Part shown: positions 33,535 through 45,600 of the stretch, piece after piece
Numbering within the stretch: the first letter of the stretch is position 1
Layout: the number at the start of each line of letters is the position of its first letter
DNA from: Hippasteria phrygiana
Taxonomy: Eukaryota; Echinodermata; Asteroidea; Valvatida; Goniasteridae
Length of the DNA stretch: 64,000 bases
Reading direction: 5' to 3'
NCBI GenBank assembly: GCA_037893225.1
Contig: JAZGUH010000184.1
Location: 186,001 to 250,000 of the forward strand
Notes under the pieces: generated by a model
The model's database searches: none
What the model was told of the DNA's origin: nothing
Seen by the model: the letters and a program-made list of their open reading frames with translations, nothing else
Program-made: the position numbers and the translations under genes

Positions 33535-33720
33535 GCTACCGGTTTCATATAAATACATATCCGACTCCCATAAAAAATTGACTTCTTTTCCTATTATTGT
33601 ATAAACCCTCTCACGTGACCGGCCACTCGCCCATTTATCGATATCATCGATCACTTAGGCATGTACAACACTATACCGTATTTCATGGTGACTAAAATTC
33701 ACGCTACACCGGTGTCATAT
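33535..33720 (+). repeat. dispersed repeat, copy 2
   Basis: Matches 18255-18445 in word order (CATATCCGACTCCCAT, CCCTCTCACGTGACCGGCCA, GTATTTCATGGTGACT). Confidence 0.75.
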
Positions 33721-33829
33721 AAATATTCGACTCCCGTGAATATTCGGCTCTTTACCCATGATGCATTGCAACGTAATTGTGCTTTTATAAGGAGCACACA
33801 CAATCATTTTTGGTATAACATTACCTCAT

Positions 33830-33905
33830 CCTAACCCTACCTCGAACCCGTACCCTAACTCTAACCCTATTTCTCACCCTAATCCTCACCCTCGCCCACC
33901 CTATG
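33830..33905. repeat. degenerate CCCTAA-like stretch
   Basis: About ten imperfect CCCTAA/CCCTCA/CCCTAC hexamer-like units (e.g. CTAACTCTAACCCTA), resembling decayed interstitial telomere-type repeats. Confidence 0.55.
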
Positions 33906-34194
33906 CTTGTCATTGTTTTGGTGTACGGGGCCTACTGAGCATGCGCAGTATTACAAAGTCGAATTTTCACGGAGCCCGATGTTCACGCGACACCAGTTAT
34001 TTCTTAAACTGTTTCCGCCACTCGTTAACCAATGTTTCGGATGATTACGCACCAACTCCCCCAATTGCAAGGGAAATGGTTATCCCCTAGCCAAAGATTC
34101 GTTTACCTTATTCTTGGCTTGGCATCCCCCTAAAACCCCTCTTATTATCTGTCCGTGAGCGGCGTGCAAATACTGTGGTGAGGCTGGCGGCCAT

Positions 34195-34330
34195 AATAGC
34201 TAAGCGCGCGGTGTACCTGAGCGGTTCTGAACAAACTCATAGGTGCATTTCTGTCGGGCGAACAATGACACTTGTATTGTAACCACTTCTTTTCTTTTAA
34301 ACCTTTTTGGCGGGCACTATTTACCGATGC
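34195..34330 (-). repeat. dispersed repeat shared with 55.97-56.09 kb
   Basis: The minus strand reads CGGTAAATAGTGCCCGCCAA, then GTGGTTACAATACAAGTGTC and GCCCGACAGAAATGCACCTA, identical in order to 55972-56090. Confidence 0.85.
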
Positions 34331-34658
34331 CCCATTTTTGTGTGTGACAAACAATTTGAGTCAATATTTTCCCATCGGCCCAAGAGTCATTTATTATCCT
34401 CTAAACCTTGGGCAAGGTGACCTCCTGTTTCTAAATTAACCCCTGTGGTTTGTTTGCCGAGGTCAAACTCTATACGGCAAGTCTCTTATAAATGGTTTTG
34501 GACGACGCCCCTGGATGTGACAAGCCCTGTGTGCGCTTTAGAACACAGCCAAATTGAACGATTTTCTTCGTAGGTCTCATGCAACAAGTGAAGATTCTTG
34601 TCCGGTAACCCCCACCCACGTCACCATATATACGCACATACTTTGTCGAAGCTGACAC

Positions 34659-35026
34659 AATTCGGTCCATTCACAACTCGGTGCGCCGCCAGCGGCAAGC
34701 CGGGAAAAGGCCAAATTACGCAGTGCATTATGGGAAAAAATCGACATCGCAAAACCGGAAGTGGGTATCGCCAATGCATCGAACGCACTTCTTACACCCC
34801 TTATCCGCTAAATCTATCAACTCCTCTCTCTTCTTTCCCGCACGAAGTATTCCCCGATTAGTCAAAAATTGCTTTAACTCATCCACTCGCATTCGCGCGA
34901 AATCCATACTGCTGTAGGCCTACTGACCACAATCTAAAATACGACGCGATGTCGACCCCGAAAGTGGGAAATTGGCCTTTCCCGGGTTGCCGCTGGCGGC
35001 GCACTGAGTTGTGAATCGACCGAATT
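34659..35026. mobile_element. MITE with about 50-bp TIRs
   Basis: Left arm AATTCGGTCCATTCACAACT...GCCGGGAAAAGGCCAA (34659-34713); right arm TTGGCCTTTCCCGGG...GACCGAATT (34974-35026). About 368 bp; no coding signal. Confidence 0.82.
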
Positions 35027-35394
35027 ACAAGCGCAACATGTCAGTCCAAATTGCTCAAACCTGTCCGATTTGGTTAACAAAAAATCGGCTTATTCTTGCG
35101 CTATTAGCTCCATTTGTGTAGAAAATTATCCCACCCCACCAAGTCCGGCAGTAGTGCTCATGACCGGGCTGACGTGAAAACATTTTGTCTTTATCGCAAA
35201 TTATCACCAAATTCTATTCGCGAGCAGCATTGCATTTAGACAAGTTTGTTTTCAATAGGAAGCTTGTTAAAATGTTCGAGGTACATGTAGGCCTATGTAG
35301 AAAATTTGGCTTGGACGTACATGTACTAGGTAGGCCTACGGAGCTACACAAAGAAAAGAATCAAAGATGTAAGAAGTATTATAGAAATTAATAT

Positions 35395-35755
35395 TCCTTT
35401 TAAAGCAGGAAAGATCGTACGATGAAGGGAAACATGCACCGGGCAAATAATTCCATAAAGATCTATAACGAGGGAAAGCCATTGGCATAGCGTTTTGTAC
35501 TACAACTAGGTACCATCTAGAGTTAGAGTATATTGGTGGGAAGAGGTGAAAAGTCGAGTTTCACGCTCAAACACCCTAACTGATGGATGAACTAAGCTGG
35601 ACAAGCCTGTAGAACATCTACCATGAAAATATCTGTAGAACAGACGAATGCGCCTAATAAACTCACGCATATTGTATGTAATATTGCACTGTGGTTCCAT
35701 GGCCAGACAAAGATCACGCACCCACTGCACGCATTGTCTTATTCGAGGTAATGTA
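35395..35755 (-). pseudogene. non-LTR RT C-terminal relic
   Basis: The minus strand reads RRIRLFYRYFHGRCSTGLSS, then, frameshifted, RSLWNYLPGACFPSSYDLS and FKRNI. It covers the same polyprotein tail as the relic at 2.0-2.5 kb. Confidence 0.75.
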
Positions 35756-37139
35756 TTCCATTGTTTTGACGAACTTTTCCGGTCTCCTTGGCAACATTAT
35801 CTTCAGAACGTTGTGACACTTGAACTGACAAAGCTTCATAAAAACAAAGGAAGTAAACTATGTTGCACACAAATACCTGTCCACTTGAAATTGTTTACCT
35901 TCATCAAAACTTGGAAATCCTACAAGAAATTAGGCAATCTTCGCGAAGATAATAGGCCTAGGCTAGAGGAAGTTTAGTACAGAGAAATTGCAGTCGACAG
36001 ATCATAGGGAATACGTGCACTATAGGCAAGATATTAAGTGAAACCGAGCTTGCTAGATGCTCTCAGATTCCTCCACAACTGAAGTGCACTCGTCTTGGTT
36101 CAACTATTATAGATATGTGTATGTATCAACTTTGGGCAGAAGGAAGAGGGATATTCGAAGGTCAAATATCTGTGACCGAAAGCGGAAGACTTACCGATAA
36201 AGAGCCCCTAACCCCCCCCCCCCCCCCCCCCCCAGATCCCAGTCAAACACTAGTAACGGATTTTATGAATTTAAGTCTGCAAATGAGTACACCTATATGG
36301 TAATTGCCTGTGCACAATTTTACTCCAATTAGACAAAGTTTTTGTTTTGTAGTTATAACGCATTATACAAGCCGCACTATGGTTCGGCAGATGCAAAGTT
36401 TCTGCGTACAAGGTCATTGAAGCGGCAATTTTCACCCACCGTCGGAAAAAACGTTGCATTGCGCGAGAACGGCACGCTCTATTTTTATAAATGTTGTGTC
36501 AAAATGTGCCTCAGACGATAGCTGAAAAAATCAGAAAGGTGCTGCCCGGAAAAACACCCAGGCACTATCGCGAAAAAATAGAGTGGCGGATTCCGCTCCC
36601 GGCTCTTTGAGGATTAAACCAGTTGGTGGTTGTGAAATGTTCTACGAGAAGGTGATTGCTATGCACGTGACAAAGATCACTGCATTCATTGGCCAATTTT
36701 TAATTCAAAGATAAAATAGACTGTCTGATAATTCTTGTATGAGCTTACTGTTGATATTATAAATAAACGTAGGAGCCTACGTGCAATGCGTATTAAAGTG
36801 AACAATTTATCGCCTCAATTATAATAATAACCATTATTGAAGGCATTGTAATTCTTTGAGCATTTGTTTTATTTTTTCCCACACGAATTTATAGCTTTTG
36901 GCAAAAGTCTTGAAGCTAAAAGGAAAAAGTAAATTAAAAACATACTGACATAGGCCTACCATGCAGTATAGTTTTCTAATTACGGCTTTCAGTGAAGAAC
37001 ATTTCAATGGCAAAACTGTTTGAATAACAGCTAAGAACAATAAGTAATATCGCATGGGACTGTGCATGAAAACATTTTAGCTTAGAAATACTGTTGAGGG
37101 TGTTCGGGAAAAAAATGTTAGTACATGTTTAAAATCGAC
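35756..37139. other. no gene; C22 tract
   Basis: Run of about 22 C at 36212-36233; nothing else recognised. Confidence 0.4.
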
Positions 37140-37339
37140 CAAGGCCTTGTGTGATCAGGGGTCAATTTAATAAATCTGCTAAGGAAGTTGGCTTAGCAAA
37201 ACAAACGTTTGCTCAGAAGAAACAGGTTACCAGCCAAAATTGTACCTGATTTGCACTGTTTGTGACTGGTTCTCTGCTCATTTTTGCTCAGCAGAAATTA
37301 TTTGGTGCTAAGCTTGCATCTCAATGGTAACTGCATGTA

Positions 37340-37525
37340 AATTAGAACAGAGATGTTTTCTCTTTTGCCCTGTCCCGACGCAATATATGAAGCACTGTAT
37401 ACTCGGTGCTTTCCGAGAGCCTGTGTGAAACAATTCACAGGCTTACCCGGGCGCAATTCAAACCAACGACTTCCTGCTTACTAGTGCAGACGTCTTAACC
37501 ACTCGACCACTGAGCTTGCCGGGGT
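37340..37525 (-). mobile_element. tRNA-Ser-like SINE, copy 1
   Basis: The minus strand has CAGTGGTCGAGTGGTTAAGA (box A, Ser/Leu type) and GGTTTGAATTGC (decayed box B), then GAAAGCACCGAGTATACAGT and GTCGGGACAGGGCAAAAG. Same family as 48.34-48.51 and 55.63-55.81 kb. Confidence 0.82.
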
Positions 37526-37625
37526 CGACAAGTGCATGTGTTCAGTGGGCTGGGCCGTTTTGCAAACTTTTGTGGGCCCATTGCGAAACTTATACCACCA
37601 AAGAAAATTAGAGAAAAGGTTAATT

Positions 37626-38745
37626 GTTCCTTAAATGACCATCCTTGTGGACTTACTGTTTGCCGACGGCAAAACCACACCATCCTTGGAGTGTTAGTTT
37701 AAAGGGACACATTGCCTTCAAATGTCATGAGATTTTGCTGTTTAGAAATGTTCCTTATCTTTTATAAGAGTTGTTCATGCAAAAAAACACGTACAATGTG
37801 TTGTAATTAGTGAGCAGTGATTACAAAACAAAAAATTGGCCTCTGATCCCTGACATATGACCCGCGAAACATAGACATATTTCCAGTAGTAAATACCACC
37901 GTCTAAATAATGCGCAAAATACGCTGTAAGAGTCTTTAGGCTGGCGCCGCAGCCAGTGGCCTTATAAACCTATCAGATGATCGCCAGGTACCATTCTCTA
38001 CCTCGCGACACATCGCCAGTGCATGCTGCGCGCCGTGCCACAGTACATCAAAATGGATCAACAGAACGTACTTTAACCAGCTGCGACTGGAAATACGACT
38101 GGTGAACACGGTCCGCCATTTTGTGGAGTCAAAAATTTGGTTCTACAAAATGGCGGACCGTTATTTGTCACGAAATTAAATCCTTAAAATGTTCCTTAAA
38201 TTACCATCCTTGTGGACTTACTGTTTGCCGACGGCAAAACCACACCATCCTTGGAGTGTTAGTTTAAAGGGACACATTGCCTTCAAATGTCATGAGATTT
38301 TGCTGTTTAGAAATGTTCCTTATCTTTTATAAGAGTTGTTCATGCAAAAAACACGTATAATGTGTTGTAATTAGTGAGCAGTGATTACAAAACAAAAAAT
38401 TGGCCTCTGATCCCTGACATATGACCCGCGAAACATAGACATATTTCCAGTAGTAAATACCACCGTCTAAATAATGCGCAAAATACGCTGTAAGAGTCTT
38501 TAGGCTGGCGCCGCAGCCAGTGGCCTTATAAACCTATCAGATGATCGCCAGGTACCATTCTCTACCTCGCGACACATCGCCAGTGCATGCTGCGCGCCGT
38601 GCCACAGTACATCAAAATGGATCAACAGAACGTACTTTAACCAGCTGCGACTGGAAATACGACTGGTGAACACGGTCCGCCATTTTGTGGAGTCAAAAAT
38701 TTGGTTCTACAAAATGGCGGACCGTTATTTGTCACGAAATTAAAC
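37626..38745. repeat. 565-bp tandem duplication across element boundary
   Basis: 37626-38185 and 38191-38745 are almost identical (offset 565, shifting to 564 after a one-base indel in an A run). The unit includes about 75 bp of host flank plus the left end of the TTAA element. Each copy holds a hairpin GGTCCGCCATTTTGT / ACAAAATGGCGGACC. Confidence 0.95.
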
Positions 38746-39465
38746 AAAAACCACGCAATTTGAAGGGATAGTTCGTCGTGTGCCCGGCAGAAGGGCATAA
38801 GGACGAAACATGGGTCAAAAGGTCAAATTCAGGTTTTGGGGGTAATCGAAAGAGTATTGGAATATCTTCATTTTGATATACATTTCGTATCAAGGGGCTA
38901 CGTCATTTTGACGTAATTAACAAAATGAAAAGGACATAAGGGGATTTTGCATTTTTTGTTCCCGGCAAAAGGGCATTAGCGTGTAATACCAATGTAACAA
39001 TACATGCTAAAAGTGCGTTCACCTCTGCACTTCAGTGGGGCGTAAGCGCGCTTAGAGCAAATTTTGTTCCCGGCAAAAGGGCATTAGCATTTCACATGCC
39101 GCTTAAGCGCACGTTTAAGCCAGAATGACTTCCCGGCAAAAGGGCATTAGCATAAAGATGTAAATAACTTTAAAATTAAGCAATATTTTTATTAAAAAAT
39201 GCACAGCATTATTGGAAATATCAATAATTTTTATCTGACAACAAAATATACCTTTTGCGAGTTTTAATTTAGAAATGCCAACACATAAACCTTAAAGTAA
39301 ATTTTCCCGGAAAGTGTAATTACGCTTCAATGCGTTCTATATGCCCTTCTGCCGGGCACACCACGAGTTATGTGAATCTTTATATTCTACTTTTAAAAGA
39401 GCTTCCCAACCATATCCATTTCAGTTTTATAGCCCAAATCGCAAAATCCAAAGCAATGTGTCCCT
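37703..39465. mobile_element. TTAA-flanked T2/Kolobok-like insertion
   Basis: TTAA at 37699-37702 and 39466-39469; ends AGGGACACATTGC and GCAATGTGTCCCT. The paralogous copy at 55.45 kb has the uninterrupted site with a single TTTAA, so this is an insertion with duplication of TTAA (a TA duplication cannot be excluded by sequence alone). The boundary TTAAAGGGA fits the T2 TTAAAGGRR rule. It contains a tandem duplication and a nested TIR element; no transposase. Confidence 0.85.
38778..39361. mobile_element. nested TIR element with internal end-like repeats
   Basis: 22-bp exact ends beginning GTGTGCCCGGCAGAAGGGCA. Three direct copies of TTCCCGGCAAAAGGGCATTA (38959, 39067, 39130) inside resemble the ends, as in subterminal transposase-binding repeats. 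Lies inside the TTAA element. Confidence 0.72.
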
Positions 39466-40085
39466 TTAAGCTCTAGCGTCAGTCCTGTTAACAAAATCGA
39501 CAAATAAGCTGATGTATACCCGCATAGACGTGACCGAGATCGCTTGAATTCAAATCTCAACAGCTAAGCTTGGGGTCGGAGGCCAAATAAATTAGCAATT
39601 TATTGTTGTTAAATAACTCGGCTAAGACCGCGTAGGGTCGGGGGGTTATAAAGTCCATGTTAGCTTTAGCCCTGATGACGGAGTTTAATTCGTATTAATA
39701 TATTTTATAGTAGATTGTGGACGTTGATTTCAAAGTTTTAAACTGTTTTTCCCGTGCCAAGACCTGTCTTCTCCAATTCTCTTTGATAATCATTACCATT
39801 GCATTTTAACGTGACGTCATTCCGTGTCTGATTTAGTTTGCGGCTGCGCAAGCGAAATGTATACGGTAAAACAAATCGGGAATGGAGTGTCGTAGGCCTA
39901 AATAGCGCTCTTAGAGTGTTGAAAAATTTGCTCTGATTTGTGCAATTTTTTTTTCTGGTGCGGCGCAACATGAAAGGAAAGTTTACCTTAATTAATAATC
40001 GCTTACTCTTATCCGGCCTATAATATGCGCGTCGTATAAAACATCATTTGTGACCGGATCCTACGAAATAAGTCATTCCGGTCAT

Positions 40086-41479
40086 TCTTTTTTACTTTTT
40101 GTTTTTTTTTGCATTTGAAGTCATTTGATTTAGTTGAAGATTGTACTTATCTTGTGTTTAAAATTTTGAATCGTTGATAAAAGTGAAGAACAAAATAAGA
40201 GCTTATAAAATATAACCTATTTGACAATGGAATAATCCTGTACGCTACTGCACACTGTGTCATGTCGATAATTTTGGAGTGATTTTGGTTTGGACTTCAG
40301 AAACAACAATGCAACAGGAAATTACCGACGCAAGTACAGTCACAATATTAATTCATTGTAGTAAGTAATACAATGTAGTCAAAACATGTTGGGACTTCTG
40401 ATACATTAAGCCTTAAATAAACATGTCTTTGGTAGTACATGTACTGTATTTCTGGAAAAAATTTACCTGCCGCCGACAAACGTTTAAACGTTAAACCGTT
40501 TAGAAAAGTTTCGTTTAAACGGATAGTAAATTAAACGTAGAGTCACAGGCTTAATCACAGCATACATGGCAGTACATACAAGTTGGGATCATGTCAGTTT
40601 TTGCCTTTTTACGACAAACACTAAGACAACATTTGTTCAAACTCGAACACGAACTTCCTTAGTTCCCTAATACGAAGTATAAATAATCCTCAGAATAAGC
40701 ATCTTCCTACAAAGTACATTTCGTCGGAAAAACCGTATACTACATTTTGCCACAATTTCGCCTGTCCCCACTTTGCAAACGCAAAAAAAGGTGTAACCTC
40801 ATTTCTTTGTAATTAGTCTGTTGTACGCACCTGCAAATTGAACCCTGGTTACGTCATTTATTGACCACCATCTTTTATCTATGTTCCCACAATGTGTTAC
40901 TGTTTTTCTTTAAAGGGACCAAGCAATGCGATGTATATTGGGCAGTTTTGTCCATGTTACTATGAATTTCCGCCTCCTTTGTCGCAATTCTAGGGAGTAA
41001 TTTATTCAATTTCTTCTTCTTCTTCTTATTATTATTATTATTTCACAAATTTACCATGCTCGTGAGCTATATGGTGTCATCAAAAATATCAGTCTCTCCA
41101 CGGCTTTGTGTGTACACAAACATCTCAAACGTTTCTACATTGTCTTGGAGCTGTAGCCATGTTATACTTGGTTTTCAGGTTAAACCGATTCGGATTGTTT
41201 GGAGTCTATAGAGCTTGTGCATACAGCCATTTTGGGAGTCAAATGGCATTCAAATGACACGACTGCGTATATACGCCGTCGTGCGGATATGTACGGTAGG
41301 CCCTACGCAGTGTAAACATGTTCTAAACACGCTTTTTAGGCCTAGGCCTATGAAATACGGGGCGGCCGATGCATGCGCGTCATGCAAATTTTGTATTGGG
41401 TTAGCCTATGTTTATTTATTTTATTGTTTTATTAACCCTTTGCGTAGGGCCCACGCCATATGGCGCAAACAAAAAGTGC
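40086..41479. other. no gene recognised
   Basis: Non-coding; TTTAAACG repeats near 40480-40525, an (ATT)n stretch near 41028, and CTTTAAAGGGACC near 40910 that looks like an isolated TTAA-element end. Confidence 0.4.
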
Positions 41480-43258
41480 CACTACTCCTAATTCGAGCAT
41501 TTTATCAACTTCACTGGATATTGTTTTCCGTACAGCAGGTGGCACTGGAAATGCTTTTGACACAATTGGTGAACTAGTTGTAAGGTTTACACCGTGTTCT
41601 ATCAAATGTGTGCGACCTGGCATGTCTGTCATGACATCTGTGAATTGGTGAACAAGTTTCTCGACATCTTGTTTTTGCTTCAGGGAAAGCTTGTCATCGA
41701 CTTGAATTTCCTCACATGTTTCTTGCTGTTTTAACGGAGGCATACTCATCTGAATACAATCTTCTTGATCGTCATCTTCTACAACGATGTTTGCACTCAA
41801 CTGTTTTACATCATAATCAGCTTCTTTGTCATCAGTAATTACACCGTTTGCTTCTTGCCTATCTATATACTTCTTGAGCAAGTTTGCATGATAGATCTTT
41901 TCTTTTCCCTTTACTTCTACAAGATAGTCATTCTTTCTTACACATGCTGTCACTACAAACGGTCCTTGCCATTGTAAGAGCAATGTACTGTTACTTGACG
42001 CAAAATCAGAACTTTGTCACCAACTTTGAATTTTCTGTCTTTTGACTTTGTGTCATTATAGTATTTCTTGTACCGTTTTGCAGAACGACTTAGCTATTCT
42101 TGAGCAACTTTACATGTCGCTTCTAGTCTTTGCTTAAGATCGATTACATACTCATAAGTGGTTTTCACTTCTTCATCTTCAACTTCTCCAGACCAAAGCT
42201 CTTTCAAAATCGTTAATGGACCTTTTACAGTTCGGCCATACAGTAATTCAAAGGGTGAAAAGCCCAAACTTTCCTGGGGTGCTTCTCTGTATGCAAACAG
42301 TTCTGCAGGTAAGTATCGATCCCAGTCATTTGGTTTTTCTGAGCACATTCGTTTGAGCATAGTTTTGAGTGTACCATTGAACCGTTCTACTAGTCCGTTA
42401 TATATTGGGTGATAGGGAGAGGTTACTAATTGCTTGATTGACAACAACCTTCCTACTTCTTTCATTACACCAGAGGTAAACTGTGAACCTTTATCAATCA
42501 ATATCTCATCTGGAATGCCAACTCGACAGAATATCTCTAAGAGTGCTTCTGCTACTCGTTCTGTCTCTATACTCCGAAGAGCAATAGCTTCGGGGTAACG
42601 TGTGGCATAATCTACCAAAGTTAAGATATACCTGTTACCTCGTTCAGTGGTTGGTTTTATGGGTCCTACTAGATCTACAGCTACTCTTTTGAATGGAGTG
42701 TCTATAAGAGGCATTTCCCCTAAAGGAACTTTAGTCACTCTTCCTTTACTCACTGTTCTTTGACAGATGTCACATGATTGGCAATATCGACGCACATCTG
42801 CTTGTAATGCGGGCCAGAAAAAAATTGCCAATATTCTGTCAGTGGTTTTCTTGACCTTAAGATGTCCAGCTAATGGCGAATCATGTGCTAATTTCATTAC
42901 TCTTTCCCGATATGACTTGGGTACTACAAGCTGTTTAATCACCTTGCCATATTGCACTTGTGGAGACTGGTATTCCCTAAATAGGAGACCGTTTCTGATA
43001 CAGTAACCTGTCTCTACACCTCTATCATTTACTGATCTTTCACCTTTAGTAGCCAAATCGAACAACTTCGACAAGCTTTTGTCTTCCTGTTGGGTCTTAA
43101 TTAACTCTTCTCTGGACTTGGATATCTCTGGTATCTCATTAACTTTCAGTAGCGTTATAGGTTTTGCCTGCTGTGCCTTAGAGGCACGAGTTTCTACTGC
43201 ATTTATCTGTGGTACTAATGTATTTACTGATTCATCTAGTTTTGGAGACCAATCAACA
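41480..43258 (-). mobile_element. Gypsy-class fragment, integrase before RT (Gmr1-like)
   Basis: Minus strand. 43258-42094: an integrase with zinc-binding H-H-C-C (ending CQSCDICQ), catalytic D in AVDLVGPI, D in DKGSQF and E in GLVERFNG, all present. 41983-41480: GPF-type tail (WQGPFVV, YHANLLKKYIDR), then an acidic linker and the start of an RT region (MPGRTHLIEH, EVDKMLELGVV), where homology stops at about 41483. The reading order integrase-then-RT is the reverse of ordinary Gypsy and fits Gmr1-like elements. A frame break lies near 42000-42090. Truncated at both ends: by a non-LTR element at 43259 and at the RT start. Confidence 0.85.
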
Positions 43259-45600
43259 TTTTATTATTATTATCTTTGTTTTACCAGGGAGACCCATTCA
43301 CATAAACTTGTGGTCTTCCATGGGGCCCTGGGAAATATAATTAAAATAAATATAACATAAATAGAATTTCAAATATACTATTAAAAATGTACAATAAAAT
43401 GGTAAGACAACAAAACACAAGAACAGAAAGGTTAAAACAATAATATACAAAAATACAATTAAAATAAAAATAGAATAAAATAGGTAAATTACCATCAAAG
43501 TACACATAGATACATACGGGAATCCAAATAAAACAAATAAAACTAATTTCAAAATCCGTCAAAAATAACTAAAGGTTTCGATTTGTAATAGTTAAAATAA
43601 TACAAATAAAATTATATATATAAAACTGGGTGTGTTTATACAAATAAAAATTAAAACAGCGAAAGATAAAATAATTAAGAGGCAGAAGCTAAAAGACTTG
43701 TCTTCAGAAGTGATTTAAAATGTGATAGAGATGGCGCCGAACGAATTTTAGTACTTAGGGTATTCCATATTCTGGTGTAATTAATTATTGGACTGTGTTT
43801 GTAGCACTCCGTTTTATACTTTGGGATAATCAAATTATTAGCAGTAGCTCCTCTAGTATTGTAATCGTGTGCATCTGAAAGTTGTGTTACATTATTGGTT
43901 AAATACGACGGCGCAAGTCCATGAATACATTTATACATAAAAACTGCCTTTAAGTAAAAAAATCGTTTATGTAATGGCAACCATCCTAATTCTTTAAAAA
44001 GTTCACTTGATGTAGTGTCAAAACCCTTAGACAAGATTAAACGGGCTGCATACTTCTATAACTTAATTAATTTATCATTGTGCATCTGATACCTATCCGA
44101 CCATATTTGTGAGCAATAGTCGAAGAGTGGTAAAACGAAAGCATTATACATTGTTTTTAGCGCATTAAATGGAATACATGGTTTTGCGCGTCTCAAGATT
44201 GCAAGTTTTGTCCGTACCGTCTTGACAACATGATCGACATGGTCAGTCCATTTTAACTCTTCATCAATTAATACGCCAAGGCATTTGATACTCTTGACCC
44301 GTTTAATTAAACACTGGTTAACTGACACTGTAATTTCGCTCGAATTCTACAATTTTGCCTTTGTCCCTATGATCATAACATTCGTTTTATCAAAATTTAG
44401 CACAAGTCTATTATTCTCTAACCATCTGCTTATTTGGTCTGTCGCAACAGATAATTTGTTTGCAACTTCATTCGCCGTTTTGCCGCTGACAGTAACAGTA
44501 GTGTCATCAGCAAACATGTCTACTATACCATCAGCAACTGCAGACGGCATGGAATTCACATATATAGAGAATAATAGCGGACCTAGAATTGAGCCTTGTG
44601 GAACTCCGCTAACAACCTTTAATCGATCAGATAAAACCTTTTTAAAACAGACCCTTTGTGTCCGGTCTGACAAGTAGCTGGAGAACCAATTCAGTGTACG
44701 ATTTGAGCAACCAAGTGCTTTCAATTTTATGAGAAGAACATTATGGTCTATTGTATCAAATGCCTTCCTTAGGTCAATAAAAGCCACTCCATTAAGTTGA
44801 CCGTTTTCAATATTACTACTCCATTGATTGACAAGTTTAGCTAAAACGGTTGTTGTAGAGTGCAAAGGTCGAAAGCCGGATTGATTAGCATGCATAAGTT
44901 AATTGTCATTAATATATGCATATAGCTGATCATAGACAGATTTTTCCAAAATGTTACTGATAACTCGGAGGATAGAGATTGGTCGGTAATTGCCTACGTC
45001 AGAATTTTCCCCAGTTTTGTATACCGGTATGACCTTTGCACTTTTCATAATTAGAGGTACCAGACCGCATTGAAAAGACCGGTTAACCAGTTCAGTTAAT
45101 GACTCGAGAATAGCTGGCAGAGCAATTTTTAGAAGGCGACAACTGACATCGTCGTCCCCAGTAGCCTTATTTACACTCATATTGTTTATAACCTCAACAA
45201 CATAATTTTCCGAAACAGTTTGAATTTCAAAGGCATTTTCAACGCTATCATTCTCGTTTGATGTACCGATATTGTTTTGCTCTGGTAGCTTCTCGGTCAC
45301 TTACTTTGCGCAGTTAATAAAATATTCATTAAAGACATTTGCAATATCGTTTGGCTTGTCACATTTATGACCTTCATGGTGAACTGTGTTTGGCAAAGTA
45401 GGTTTCTTCTTTGATATTACCTCATTAATACAGTTCCATATTTTATTGCCGTTTCCTCTGTTATCACAAAGAATACCACGATAATGATCAGACTTCTCTT
45501 TTTGTATTGAGTGAGTGACTCTATTTCTCAGCGAGCGATATGCACTCCATAAATCCGTACTATTTGATTTAACAGCCAGACGAGTAGATTGAGTGCCTGA
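43259..45600 (-). mobile_element. non-LTR retrotransposon, 5'-truncated, four stops
   Basis: Minus strand, one frame from about 45600 to 43675. It has a pre-RT linker (SAYRSLRNRVT), then RT with GNYRPISILRVISNILEK, FIDLRKAFDTIDH, GVPQGSILGPLLF, catalytic FADDTTV (44500-44514), CLGVLIDEELKW, and a C-terminal region with HDYNTRG and IWNTLSTKI. Interruptions are only in-frame stops: TAA 45301-45303, TAA 44899-44901, TAG 44347-44349, TAG 44056-44058. The 3' tail ends CCCTGGTAAAACAAAGA and (TAA)n beside the integrase fragment. Endonuclease absent. Confidence 0.88.

Larger units (their letters stand above)
37140..40085 (-). repeat. composite repeat, copy 1 (carries insertion)
   Basis: The minus strand matches 54855-55965 over its full length except for the inserted element at 37703-39465. 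Shared parts, in order: ATGACCGGAA...GGATCCGGTCAC, a conserved open patch ending GLGTGKTV, the CTCTAG...TTTAAAC site, a SINE and a GCTAAGC-rich MITE end. Short frames in both copies are conserved only as part of the repeat. Confidence 0.88.

Noticed and set aside
37495..37683. Conserved 62-codon frame, matched at 55471-55659
   Set aside because: Same composite repeat; it runs through the SINE.
39738..39971. Conserved 77-codon frame, matched at 54973-55185
   Set aside because: Conservation reflects the inverted composite repeat; no start context, splice sites or family motif.
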